DNA from: Bryobacterales bacterium | GTDB lineage: Bacteria; Acidobacteriota; Terriglobia; Bryobacterales; UBA6623 | Length of the DNA: 64,000 bases | Assembly: GCA_022826925.1 (NCBI GenBank) | Contig: JAJDTX010000003.1 | Coordinates: forward strand, 119,990 to 183,989 | Direction: 5' to 3' | Shown here: in pieces, positions 8,627-16,632 of the stretch | How the letters are laid out: the number at the start of each line of letters is the position of its first letter | How positions within the stretch are numbered: the first letter of the stretch is position 1 | The notes under the pieces: generated by a model | The model's database searches: none | The model's input: the letters and a program-made list of their open reading frames with translations, nothing else | Told to the model about the DNA's origin: nothing | Made by a program: the position numbers and the translations under genes

Positions 8627-10216
8627 ATGGATCAATTCGAGGACTCGATAGGAGTCGCTAAAGAGGGCATGCCGAGCAGTCTTGAGGACGGCGCGGCTAG
8701 TTTTCTCGAGGCGACCCAGGAAAGCGGCGATGCCGAGGACGACCTAGGCCTACAGGGCCAAGAAGCCGACGACGCCGTCTATACCGACGATCCCGTTCGC
8801 GTCTACCTGCGCGAAATGGGATCGGTCCCGCTGCTGACCCGGGAGGGGGAGGTTGATCTCGCGCGGCGAATGGAGCGCGGCAAGTTTCGCATGTGGAAGG
8901 CGATCTCGCGCGATAGCAACACCATGGAGCGGTTCTTGGACCTCTACGACCGCATCAAGCGGAGTGAGGTGAAGCTGACCGCGGTGGTGGACATCCCCCA
9001 CCATGACGAGGGGCCCGAAGCCCAGGCTCAGAAGGAGAAAGAGGTTCGCAACCAGTTCGTTCAAGTCAAGCGCAAGCACAACGCGCTGCTGAAGCTTGAG
9101 GCCGACCAAGCCAAGGTCAACCGCAACCTGCGCGGCGGGCGCAAGCGTTACCGCGAGATCAACTGGCGGCGCATGCGGCAGACCATACGTGTCTCGCAGG
9201 CGATTCAGGCGATTCGGCTCAAGCAGGTGGTGTGGGACGAGTGGTACGAGGCGATCCGCAGTGAACACGGAGAGCTGTCGCAGCTGGCGGCGGAGTTGCG
9301 AGAGTTGCGGACGCTGCCTAAGCGGCCGCAGAACTTCTATTCGCGGAACCGCTACCTGTGCAGGCGCCTGCGCGACATCGCCGGCGTACAGACGACCGAG
9401 CAGGCCCAGCAGGCCGAACAGGACGCGGCCGCCTGCGTCAAGATGATCGCTGCCGGCGAGGTCGAGGCCGAGAAGGCCAAGAAAGCGCTGGTCGAGGCCA
9501 ACCTGCGGCTTGTCGTATCGGTGGCGAAGAAGTATGTCAACCGCGGCTTGCACCTTTTGGATCTAGTGCAGGAAGGCAACATCGGCCTCATGCGCGCGGC
9601 TGAAAAGTTCGAGTATCGCCGGGGCTTCAAGTTCTCCACCTACGCGACGTGGTGGATTCGCCAGGCGATCACCCGGGCTATCGCGGACCAGTCTCGCACG
9701 ATCCGGATTCCCGTTCACATGAACGAGTCGATGAACAAGTTCCTGCGTGCTTCGCGCGAACTGGAGAAGGAGCTCGGTCGCATTCCTACCAACGACGAGA
9801 TTGGCGAGCGCATGGAGATCGGTGCCGAGAAGGTGCAAAAGCTCAAGAGCATCTCGCGCGACCCGGTGTCGCTGGAGACACCGGTCGGCCGCGACGGCGA
9901 ATCTGCGCTAGGCGATCTGATCGAGGACAAATGGGTCTCGTCGCCGGTGGACACGGTGATCGATGGCAGTGTCCGGGAAGAGACCGGCGACGTGCTCAAG
10001 ACGCTCTCCCCGAAAGAGGAGAAGGTGATCAAGATGCGCTTCGGAATCGACTGCGAGCGCGAGCACACCCTGGAGGAGATCGGGCAGGAGTTTTCTGTGA
10101 CGCGCGAGCGGATCCGCCAGATCGAGTCCAAGGCGTTGCGCTCTCTGCGCAGCCCGGATCGCATACGCCGCCTGCGCGCGGTCCTAGCCTCCAAGACTGC
10201 GGTCAACGTACACTGA
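8627..10216 (+). CDS. rpoD: RNA polymerase primary sigma factor (sigma-70, RpoD)
   Basis: A protein of 529 residues. Region 1.2 reads [22 protein letters not shown]. Region 2 contains [25 protein letters not shown], the -10-recognition segment and [17 protein letters not shown]. Region 4 has the [23 protein letters not shown] that binds the -35 box. The insert between regions 1.2 and 2 (about 100-250) is basic and long, as in housekeeping sigmas. I chose the ATG at 8627 because GAGGTG lies about 10 bases upstream and the longer frame adds unrelated residues. It is convergent with the PQQ-propeller gene. Confidence 0.95.
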   Translation: MDQFEDSIGVAKEGMPSSLEDGAASFLEATQESGDAEDDLGLQGQEADDAVYTDDPVRVYLREMGSVPLLTREGEVDLARRMERGKFRMWKAISRDSNTMERFLDLYDRIKRSEVKLTAVVDIPHHDEGPEAQAQKEKEVRNQFVQVKRKHNALLKLEADQAKVNRNLRGGRKRYREINWRRMRQTIRVSQAIQAIRLKQVVWDEWYEAIRSEHGELSQLAAELRELRTLPKRPQNFYSRNRYLCRRLRDIAGVQTTEQAQQAEQDAAACVKMIAAGEVEAEKAKKALVEANLRLVVSVAKKYVNRGLHLLDLVQEGNIGLMRAAEKFEYRRGFKFSTYATWWIRQAITRAIADQSRTIRIPVHMNESMNKFLRASRELEKELGRIPTNDEIGERMEIGAEKVQKLKSISRDPVSLETPVGRDGESALGDLIEDKWVSSPVDTVIDGSVREETGDVLKTLSPKEEKVIKMRFGIDCEREHTLEEIGQEFSVTRERIRQIESKALRSLRSPDRIRRLRAVLASKTAVNVH

Positions 10217-10230
10217 CGCCGCTAGCGTCA
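10214..10230. repeat. palindrome shared by two convergent stop codons
   Basis: TGACGC-CGCTA-GCGTCA forms a 6-bp stem. Its left arm begins with the rpoD stop codon and its right arm ends with the stop codon of the opposing PQQ-propeller gene. No T-run follows on either side, so terminator activity is uncertain. Confidence 0.35.
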
Positions 10231-11553
10231 ACCGCCGATGCGGTACAGGTTCTGGGCGGTCCTCAGTAGCAGGCTGCCTTGCGAGATGGCCGGCGTTGAC
10301 ATGCAGAGCTCGCCGATGGAGTTCTTGCGTACCAGCCGGTAGTCGCGGCCGTGCTCGGCTACGAAGCAGTCCCCGTCCTCGCTCAGGGAGAAGATGCGGT
10401 CGTTGTAGGCCCACGGCGAGGCCGTGAATGCGTTCGCCCCGGCTTCGAAGCGCTGCTTGCCATAGACCTCTTCGCCGCTCACCGCGTCGTGACACGTTAG
10501 GAAGCCGCGGTCGTACAGCGTGTAGTAGAGATCCTTGTACAGCAGTGGCGACGGGTTATACGGTGCCGCCTGCGGTTGGTGCCAGACGATGTAGTCGTTT
10601 TCGGTCTGGCCCTCCTTGAGGCTGATATCGCCCTCGGCTCCGGGCCGGATCGCGAATACCGGGCGCTTCTGGTCGCCCACGTATCCCGAGGCGACGTAGA
10701 GCATGCCGTGGCCGGCGAAGGGCATGGGAATCACGATCGAGGACATTCCGCCCAGTTCCCACAACAGCTTGCCGTCCAGATCGTAGGAGCGAACCTTGTC
10801 GGTGCCGGTGGTCACGATCTCGGTTCGCAGATCGCTCTGCCAGACGAACGGAGTGGACCAGTTGCTGCCTTCGTCGCGCTCGACTTCCCAAATGGTCTTG
10901 CCGTTGAGCTTGTCCACGCAGGTCAGCGTGGAGCGCTCCTCGTTGTCGTTGACCAGGTAGAGCCGACCTTCGTGGAGGACTGGCGACGCCGACGTCCCCC
11001 AATCGTTGCGAACCTTGTAGGGCTTCCAGTCGCGCTTCCACAAGACCTTGCCATCCATGTCCAGGCACCAAGTCGCCAGGTAGCCGAAGTGGGCGTAGAC
11101 CCGCTCGCCGTCCGTGACGGGAGTCTCGGACCCGTAAGAGTTCTTGAGATGCCTCGGAGTCGGAGGGGCGCCTCGTCGCAGCTCGGTTTCCCACGCGATA
11201 TTGCCGGTGTTGAAATCCACTCCTATCGCGGACCAGCGGTGCGGGTCGGAAGAGATTTCCGGCCGGTTGCCGCCGAAGTACAGCCCCTTCTTGACCGCTT
11301 CGACCTCTCCTTCGCTAGCCACGTTGGTCAGAAAGGCGCGATCGCCCCAGACCACGGGCGATGCCCAGGCCATCCCGCGTAGAGGCGTCTTCCAGAGAAC
11401 GTTCTCGGTAGCGCTCCATGATTCAGGCAGGCGCGGGTCGTCGGGGGAGGTTCCCAGCGACTCCGCCCCGCGGAACTGGGGCCAGTGCTGCGGCGATGCC
11501 GCGGCTAGCGGGCCTGCGGCCAGCAGCGATAGGAATTGACGTCGAGAGTTCAC
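10228..11553 (-). CDS. exported PQQ-like beta-propeller repeat protein
   Basis: About 441 residues starting at a GTG (11553) that directly precedes NSRRQFLSLLAAGPLAAASP, a signal peptide with a Tat-like RR. The mature protein carries repeated blades of the PQQ type (NVLWKTPLRGMAWASPVVWG, GKVLWKRDWKPYK, GKLLWELGG). These proteins scaffold outer-membrane complexes or bind PQQ in dehydrogenases. I see no dehydrogenase active-site motif, so a secreted propeller of unknown substrate is the safest call. A longer frame running to 11997 is not credible because it overlaps nadD. A TACAAT box (minus strand, 11560-11565) sits 6 bases before the GTG, suggesting a leaderless mRNA. Confidence 0.8.
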   Translation of the reverse strand: MNSRRQFLSLLAAGPLAAASPQHWPQFRGAESLGTSPDDPRLPESWSATENVLWKTPLRGMAWASPVVWGDRAFLTNVASEGEVEAVKKGLYFGGNRPEISSDPHRWSAIGVDFNTGNIAWETELRRGAPPTPRHLKNSYGSETPVTDGERVYAHFGYLATWCLDMDGKVLWKRDWKPYKVRNDWGTSASPVLHEGRLYLVNDNEERSTLTCVDKLNGKTIWEVERDEGSNWSTPFVWQSDLRTEIVTTGTDKVRSYDLDGKLLWELGGMSSIVIPMPFAGHGMLYVASGYVGDQKRPVFAIRPGAEGDISLKEGQTENDYIVWHQPQAAPYNPSPLLYKDLYYTLYDRGFLTCHDAVSGEEVYGKQRFEAGANAFTASPWAYNDRIFSLSEDGDCFVAEHGRDYRLVRKNSIGELCMSTPAISQGSLLLRTAQNLYRIGG

Positions 11554-11606
11554 GCCCCCATTGTAGGATGCTGGCCGTCTCGGGCGGTGGCCCGATTGCG
11601 GGTTGC

Positions 11607-12182
11607 CTAGGAGCGGTACAGCGAGTGCTGCCAGAGGTATTCGCACACTGCCGCCGGCACCAGATCCGCCAGCGACCCGCCGATCTTGGCGCGATGCCGG
11701 ACCGTTCGCGACGAGGCCGGATGCGAGCAGCGTACGATTTGCGACGGCCGCGTCGCGCTGTCCGCTTTGAATCCCGGCCGCTCCACGACGATGAATTCCA
11801 CCCCCTTCGCGATTCGGTCGATGTCGCGCCACAGGTCGATCTCTGAGAACGCGTCGGCCCCTAGGACCAGCCGCAGCGCACCGTCGAACTGCATGGTCGC
11901 GCGTATGCGATCGATAGTGTGGACGGAATAGTGGGGCTCGCCGCTGGCCCGTGGCTGTTCCAGTCGGCTTGCTTCCAGCCTCGGGTCGGCGCGGCACGCC
12001 AGATCCACCATCCGGTAGCGGTGCGCGTAGTCTGCGTGGCAGGCGTCCTGCTTGTGCGGCGGGACGCCGCTGGGAACGACCAAGACGCGGTCCAGGGCGA
12101 ATGCGTCCGAAGCCTTCAACGCGGCCTCGATATGGCCGCTATGGATCGGATCGAAGGTGCCGCCGAAGAGCGCGAGCCTCAT
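11607..12182 (-). CDS. nadD: nicotinate-nucleotide adenylyltransferase NadD
   Basis: A protein of 191 residues that makes deamido-NAD from nicotinate mononucleotide and ATP, the penultimate step of NAD synthesis. The nucleotidyltransferase motif [11 protein letters not shown] is at the N-terminus. [10 protein letters not shown] binds substrate, [12 protein letters not shown] is the middle signature, and SSRTVRHR corresponds to the ISSTxIR motif that closes on ATP. Its start overlaps the stop of obg by 4 bp (12179-12182), the common obg-nadD arrangement. Length is normal for the family. Confidence 0.93.
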   Translation of the reverse strand: MRLALFGGTFDPIHSGHIEAALKASDAFALDRVLVVPSGVPPHKQDACHADYAHRYRMVDLACRADPRLEASRLEQPRASGEPHYSVHTIDRIRATMQFDGALRLVLGADAFSEIDLWRDIDRIAKGVEFIVVERPGFKADSATRPSQIVRCSHPASSRTVRHRAKIGGSLADLVPAAVCEYLWQHSLYRS

Positions 12183-13258
12183 TCCGCAGCCCCTGCACCC
12201 GATGCCGGTGGATAAGCCGCGGGCTGTTGCGGCGCATGAGCGGCGTCGTCTGCGGCCTCGCGCAGTTCGCGAACGCGCCCGCCCACGATTCGCAGCAGGC
12301 CGTCAATGCCCTCGCCCGTCACCGAAGAAATCGCTTGGAACTGCAATCCCGAGGATTCGCAATAGTCCCGGAGCTCTTGGACTCGTTCGGGCGACTGCAT
12401 GGCGTCCAGCTTCGTTCCCGCGACAATGCACGGCTTCTCCGCAAGCTCGGGGGAAAAGCTCGAGAGCTCGCGCGCGACAACCTCGTAGTCCTGTACGCAG
12501 TCGCGCCCGGTTGCGTCGCTGAGATCGACCAAGTGCAGCAGGATCTTGGTGCGCTCGATGTGGCGCAGGAACCGGTCCCCTAGGCCGTGACCGTCGTGGG
12601 CACCCTTGATCAGTCCGGGGATGTCAGCCATCACAAAGCTATCGAACTCCCCCAAGCTGACGACGCCGAGATTGGGCTGCAAGGTCGTGAAGGGGTAGTC
12701 AGCGATCTTGGGCCTAGCTGCGGAAACCTTGGAGATCAAGGTCGACTTGCCGGCATTGGGAAACCCGACCAAGCCCACGTCGGCCAACAGCTTCAGGCGC
12801 AGCCGCAGGGTCAGCGCTTGGCCCTCGGTGCCGTCCTCGGCATAGCGCGGTGCCCGGTTGGTGGAAGACTTGAAATGCACGTTGCCTCTGCCGCCGTGTC
12901 CTCCGCGTGCAACGACGAACCGCTGGCCGGCGGCGTCGAAGTCGTGCAGCAGTTCGTCCGACTCGGCATCGTAGACCAGCGTGCCGGCCGGGAGCTGCAA
13001 GACGAGGTCTTTGCCAGTCCTGCCCGTGCACTTGCTGCCCTCGCCTTGCCGCCCGTTCTCGGCGCATTGCTCCGGCTGGAAGCGGAAATGGGTCAGGGTG
13101 TTCATGCGGCTGGTGGACTCCAGAACGACACTGCCGCCGTCGCCGCCGTCGCCGCCTGAGGGACCGCCCTTGGGGACGAACTTCTCGCGGCGGAACGCGA
13201 CGCAGCCGTTTCCGCCCTTGCCGGCGCGGACCTTGATCTGTGCTTCGTCGACAAACAT
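12179..13258 (-). CDS. obgE: Obg-family GTPase ObgE/CgtA
   Basis: A protein of 359 residues. The Gly-rich Obg fold fills about 1-158 ([26 protein letters not shown]). The GTPase domain has G1 GFPNAGKST, switch [15 protein letters not shown]3 [10 protein letters not shown] and G4 GTKLDAM. G4 differs from the usual NKxD by a Thr. The C-terminus is short, without an OCT domain. Obg associates with the 50S ribosomal subunit and links GTP/ppGpp levels to growth. It forms a two-gene operon with nadD and is divergent from thiG. Confidence 0.95.
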   Translation of the reverse strand: MFVDEAQIKVRAGKGGNGCVAFRREKFVPKGGPSGGDGGDGGSVVLESTSRMNTLTHFRFQPEQCAENGRQGEGSKCTGRTGKDLVLQLPAGTLVYDAESDELLHDFDAAGQRFVVARGGHGGRGNVHFKSSTNRAPRYAEDGTEGQALTLRLRLKLLADVGLVGFPNAGKSTLISKVSAARPKIADYPFTTLQPNLGVVSLGEFDSFVMADIPGLIKGAHDGHGLGDRFLRHIERTKILLHLVDLSDATGRDCVQDYEVVARELSSFSPELAEKPCIVAGTKLDAMQSPERVQELRDYCESSGLQFQAISSVTGEGIDGLLRIVGGRVRELREAADDAAHAPQQPAAYPPASGAGAAE

Positions 13259-13323
13259 TGCACTGTTGCTATCTTGCCAGCTTGAACCTGAACAGGCGCG
13301 TCCGCACAGGCTACCATCGAAGC

Positions 13324-14094
13324 ATGGGCCTACGCATCGCTGGCAGGGAGTTCGATTCGCGTCTCATCGTCGGAACGGGAAAGTACCGCAGCTTCGAGGA
13401 GATGCGGCGGTGCCACCAGATCTCCGGCGCCTCGATGGTCACCGTCGCCGTGCGGCGCGTGAACCTGCACGACAAGTCGAAAGAGTCGCTGATCGACTAC
13501 ATCGACCGCGACGCGATGTTCATTCTGCCCAACACCGCCGGCTGCTATACCGCCGACGAGGCGGTGCGGACGGCGCGCCTGGCGCGCGAAGTCGGTCTGT
13601 CGAACTGGGTCAAGCTGGAGGTCATTGGCGATCAGGACACGCTGTACCCCGACACCGAGGGCCTGCTGGAAGCCACGCGCCAGCTAGTCAAGGAAGATTT
13701 CGTGGTGCTGCCGTACACCAGCGACGACCTGATCGTGGCGCGCCGGTTGGTCGACGCCGGCGCCGCGGCGGTAATGCCGCTTGCCGCGCCAATCGGCTCG
13801 GGCCTGGGTGTGCAGAACCCCGCGGCGCTGCGGATCCTGCGCGAGAAGATCACGGCGGTGCCGCTGATCGTCGACGCTGGCGTCGGGACTGCCTCGGATG
13901 CGGCGCTCGCGATGGAACTGGGTGCCGACGGCGTGTTGATGAACACGGCAATCGCGCTCGCCGACGATGCGGCGAAGATGGCCGAGGCCATGCGGCTCGC
14001 CGTCGAGGCCGGACGCCTCGCGTACGAGGCCGGGCGAATGCAGAGAAGGCTGTACGCTTCTGCTAGCTCGCCCTTGGAAGGCTTGGTCGCCTAG
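13324..14094 (+). CDS. thiG: thiazole synthase ThiG
   Basis: About 257 residues, a TIM barrel that condenses DXP, dehydroglycine and ThiS-thiocarboxylate to make the thiazole phosphate of thiamine. Signatures are [17 protein letters not shown], the Schiff-base Lys in [11 protein letters not shown], and the phosphate-binding [11 protein letters not shown] with VLMNTAIA. The ATG at 13324 aligns with the family start; an upstream ATG in the same frame adds unrelated residues. No thiS, thiF or thiH gene is next to it. One feature of the first signature is unusual: ThiG often begins SRLL.GTGKY with Phe, and here the core is otherwise typical. Confidence 0.93.
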   Translation: MGLRIAGREFDSRLIVGTGKYRSFEEMRRCHQISGASMVTVAVRRVNLHDKSKESLIDYIDRDAMFILPNTAGCYTADEAVRTARLAREVGLSNWVKLEVIGDQDTLYPDTEGLLEATRQLVKEDFVVLPYTSDDLIVARRLVDAGAAAVMPLAAPIGSGLGVQNPAALRILREKITAVPLIVDAGVGTASDAALAMELGADGVLMNTAIALADDAAKMAEAMRLAVEAGRLAYEAGRMQRRLYASASSPLEGLVA

Positions 14095-14115
14095 CTTGGA
14101 GCCGACCCCGTTAGT

Positions 14116-15063
14116 TCAGACTACGAGTGAGGCGGATACGCTGCTAGGGTTTAGCCGTTTCGTCAGGACATCCACGGGTGGAATAGCCGGAGCACGCAAT
14201 AGGTCAGTCCAACAGGCACGTCCGTCGGCGGAATGAATCGGACCGGAGTACAGCTTAAGGTCGTCGGGGTTGTCCAAGCTTGCCGAGACAATGTTCACCT
14301 CGTTCCGCTCCCACTCGCTCGACCTAAGCTGCTCAAGCTGAAGACCAGTCTTTGAGTCAATGTATGCGAGCAGGGAGTCCTGAACGACCCAGATAGTGCA
14401 TCCGCCCCACGCGTTTGCGATCTCAGACTTGACGATCAGCTGCGACGCCATCCGGGCCCATACCTGCCGGGCATTCACGCCTGGGGACTGACCGGTCTCT
14501 TGGCGCAGGCCGTGCACATGAAGCACGGTGTCGCAAAACGCCGATTGCATGTCCGTTCGCTTCGCTTTATTTCCGCCCGATGTCGAAGCGGTCATAACTT
14601 CGACAATGACTGGCGGGTCGGCCGCACGCCTCAGGACGTAGTCCAGTCGGTAGTCAGTGCCTGTTTCTTTATCGAACAGGGAAATCTCCGACCACACCTT
14701 CACATCATCCCCGCTTGCGAAACCCGCCAAGCTCAGGATTCGATCGCGCAATGGCTCTTGCTTTTCCGACGGCCGTTCAGTTCCAAGTGCGAGCAAACGG
14801 CGCGGGCATACAATCCAGGGAGTTTCTGAGACTTGTACCGAACATACCCCACATGGGATGAACCCGCCGGTATCCTTGCCGACGCTGGCATCAAACAAGG
14901 GTGCAAGCGGTTGGTCTTGAGCGGGCCAACGGACCATGTCGCGATTGCCGCCTCCGTCACATCGGGTCTTGGTGTGCGGGCATTGCGCGGTGCGACATGC
15001 ATCCCGATGTTCTTGGTGGGGTCCGGTGACGGCTATGCCGAAGAGCTCCTTTACGACAGGCAT
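14116..15063 (-). CDS. type II restriction endonuclease, NotI-like family (probable)
   Basis: A protein of 315 residues that starts inside the end of the methyltransferase gene (13 bp overlap), as expected of a restriction partner. Six Cys at 23, 28, 35, 71, 74 and 86 (DACRTAQCPH, IPCGVCSV, WIVCPRRLL) resemble the Cys4 iron site of R.NotI relatives, and FDASVGKDTGGFIPCG fits my memory of that family. A PD-(D/E)xK-type core may be Asp141 (YRLDYVL) with Glu155 (PPVIVEVM); the last residue is Met rather than Lys, so catalytic details are uncertain. The family assignment is from recognition, not alignment. GC content in this block is visibly lower than in its surroundings. Confidence 0.6.
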   Translation of the reverse strand: MPVVKELFGIAVTGPHQEHRDACRTAQCPHTKTRCDGGGNRDMVRWPAQDQPLAPLFDASVGKDTGGFIPCGVCSVQVSETPWIVCPRRLLALGTERPSEKQEPLRDRILSLAGFASGDDVKVWSEISLFDKETGTDYRLDYVLRRAADPPVIVEVMTASTSGGNKAKRTDMQSAFCDTVLHVHGLRQETGQSPGVNARQVWARMASQLIVKSEIANAWGGCTIWVVQDSLLAYIDSKTGLQLEQLRSSEWERNEVNIVSASLDNPDDLKLYSGPIHSADGRACWTDLLRAPAIPPVDVLTKRLNPSSVSASLVV

Positions 15064-16094
15064 AGCGCGTCTTGTACGCTCGAGGCCACGGCCGTTGCGA
15101 GTGGTGGAGGAACCGCGTTCGCAACCTGCCGGTGTTGGTCTAGATCTCTAACGGTTCCGGTTCGTCTCCGGATCGGTCCAGCAAACACGTGACGATCTGG
15201 GAATCCCTGGATGCGTGCCGCTTCACGTGGTGTGAGGTAGCGATTCTCCGTCGGATGATAGGGTACCTCGCCACACCGCAGAGTAATCGATGGTTGGTTG
15301 CGGTGGACGCGCCGATACTTCGTGGTGTCTTTGCGTGTTAGCCGTTGGACGATGTCCGGAGGTGCTTGGACGTCGACCCTTGACAGCCACGCCCCCTCTG
15401 GCACGTATGAGATCCTTTGCCGGTCCCGGTCAGGCGTGACATCGATATGGTTTGGCACGGAGGGTGATCCGGCCGGAAGTGTCGCGGCCGGCAGATCACT
15501 AATGACCTCTCCAACAGTTACCGTCGACATCAGTTGCGGAATCGGAAATTCATACCGTTGGCCGCGTGGCACGCAGACAACAAAAGCTCGTTGCCGACGC
15601 TGCGGGACACCAAAGTGAACGGCGTTAAGCACTTTCGTATTAGTGTCGTATCCGATAGCGTCGAACCGTTCCGTCAACACATCACGCATGGTGGCAGATG
15701 GCGAAAACTGCGCGTCGAAGAAGCGCGGTACCTGCTCAATCATGACAGCGCTAGGCCGCAATGTTGCTGCGAAACGCACCATCTCGAATACTAGCTGACC
15801 GTTTGGGTCTGAGACGCCGCGCTGCTTGCCGATCTGGCTGAACGGCTGGCAAGGCGGGCCACCGTATAGGAGGGCGAGTTGTCCGGGTTGAAGGTCAAGG
15901 CAGTTCGCTACACGAAGAGCATCCAGCGCCCGTGCGTCGACCCTCCAAACCGTCTTGCCCCTAGAATTCCGTCTCAATGTTGAGACGCAGTGTGGGTCAA
16001 GCTCGACTGAGCAGCGAGTCTTGAAGTTGCAGCTGTCCACGCCGATGTCCAAGCCACCGGCTCCAGCAAAGAGGCTCAAAGCGTGGTGTTTCAT
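15051..16094 (-). CDS. DNA (cytosine-5-)-methyltransferase
   Basis: A protein of 347 residues with the ordered C5-methyltransferase motifs: I LSLFAGAGGLDIG (SAM binding), IV GGPPCQPFS with catalytic Cys82, VIII PQRRQRAFVV, and X QVANAVPPPLA. Motif VI, normally ENV, is EQV here (Glu120-Gln121-Val122); the Glu that protonates N3 is retained. The target-recognition region (about 190-290) is compact, as in type II enzymes. It lies between a ribbon-helix-helix regulator upstream and the NotI-like endonuclease downstream, all on one strand, forming a complete restriction-modification cassette. The target sequence cannot be read from the protein. Confidence 0.9.
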   Translation of the reverse strand: MKHHALSLFAGAGGLDIGVDSCNFKTRCSVELDPHCVSTLRRNSRGKTVWRVDARALDALRVANCLDLQPGQLALLYGGPPCQPFSQIGKQRGVSDPNGQLVFEMVRFAATLRPSAVMIEQVPRFFDAQFSPSATMRDVLTERFDAIGYDTNTKVLNAVHFGVPQRRQRAFVVCVPRGQRYEFPIPQLMSTVTVGEVISDLPAATLPAGSPSVPNHIDVTPDRDRQRISYVPEGAWLSRVDVQAPPDIVQRLTRKDTTKYRRVHRNQPSITLRCGEVPYHPTENRYLTPREAARIQGFPDRHVFAGPIRRRTGTVRDLDQHRQVANAVPPPLATAVASSVQDALCLS

Positions 16095-16147
16095 TCTACT
16101 TTCATTCTCTAAGACTGCTCCAAGTGCGGATAGGTTTCACCGAATCT

Positions 16148-16393
16148 TCATTCTCTTCTGGTAAAAAGTGGATTGCGGGCATCAAGATAGTGGGAGACGG
16201 CCTCGCGAACGACCCAAGCTGCGGACACTCGCTTCGCCTTGGCAATGCGTTTGACCTCAGCGTAGTCTTCCAGAGTGAACGATACAGACACGCGAGCCGA
16301 GTCGCGTTTCGTCGTCGATGAGTCGTTGGTCGCTAGAGATTCTGCCACTGGACACCAGTGTACACCATAGTGGTGCACATTGAATATACCCAT
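16148..16393 (-). CDS. ribbon-helix-helix (CopG-like) small regulator of the R-M island
   Basis: The C-terminal 50 residues form a ribbon-helix-helix domain: the strand RVSVSFTLEDYAEV followed by two helices (KRIAKAKRVSAAWVVREA, then VSHYLDARNPLF). Such proteins dimerise and bind short palindromes. The start is unclear. The coordinates use the ATG at 16393, but upstream ATG (16408) or TTG (16420) codons and a downstream GTG (16348, giving about 66 residues) are possible. The GTG is attractive because the palindromes at 16346-16380 would then sit just upstream as an operator. It is followed after 53 bases by the methyltransferase and probably controls the cassette; that role is inference. Confidence 0.6.
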   Translation of the reverse strand: MGIFNVHHYGVHWCPVAESLATNDSSTTKRDSARVSVSFTLEDYAEVKRIAKAKRVSAAWVVREAVSHYLDARNPLFTRRE

Positions 16394-16408
16394 GCTGAAT
16401 ATATCCAT
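16346..16408 (-). promoter_or_regulatory. palindrome and direct-repeat cluster upstream of the R-M regulator
   Basis: Three elements are packed together. CACTGG-ACA-CCAGTG at 16346-16360 is a perfect inverted repeat. TGTACACCA-TAG-TGGTGCACA at 16360-16380 has 8 of 9 arm positions matching. The unit CCATGCTGAAT then occurs twice (about 16390-16415). In minus-strand sense two TATATT boxes lie within the direct repeats. The layout looks like an autoregulated promoter and operator for the ribbon-helix-helix gene, if translation starts at the GTG at 16348. Confidence 0.45.
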
Positions 16409-16420
16409 GCTGAATTTCAA

Positions 16421-16632
16421 GGCAAGAGAGTCTTCTATAGCAGGCGGATCTTGCCTGTTCGGCGCTCAGTCGCCGCCAATAGTAGTCATTCGGGGGGACG
16501 CTCCTCAGCCGCGGTGCGGTTCAGTTTGTGTGATGCCCCTTTGACAACACAACAACGAATCCGCCAAAGAAAGCTGGCGTAGCCATAACTGATAGGAAAC
16601 CGTTTGAGCGGGCCGGGCTCAGCCATTGTTCC
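16421..16632. other. AT-richer intergenic region at the edge of the R-M island
   Basis: About 210 bases between the regulator and a sulfatase gene. Composition stays lower in GC than the flanking genes. I find no gene, tRNA, attachment-site-like repeat or terminator here, so the island boundary cannot be defined from sequence alone. Confidence 0.3.

Noticed and set aside
10228..11997. The long version of the PQQ-propeller frame (589 codons)
   Set aside because: The first 148 codons overlap nadD in another frame and lack signal-peptide character. The GTG at 11553 directly precedes a Tat-like signal.
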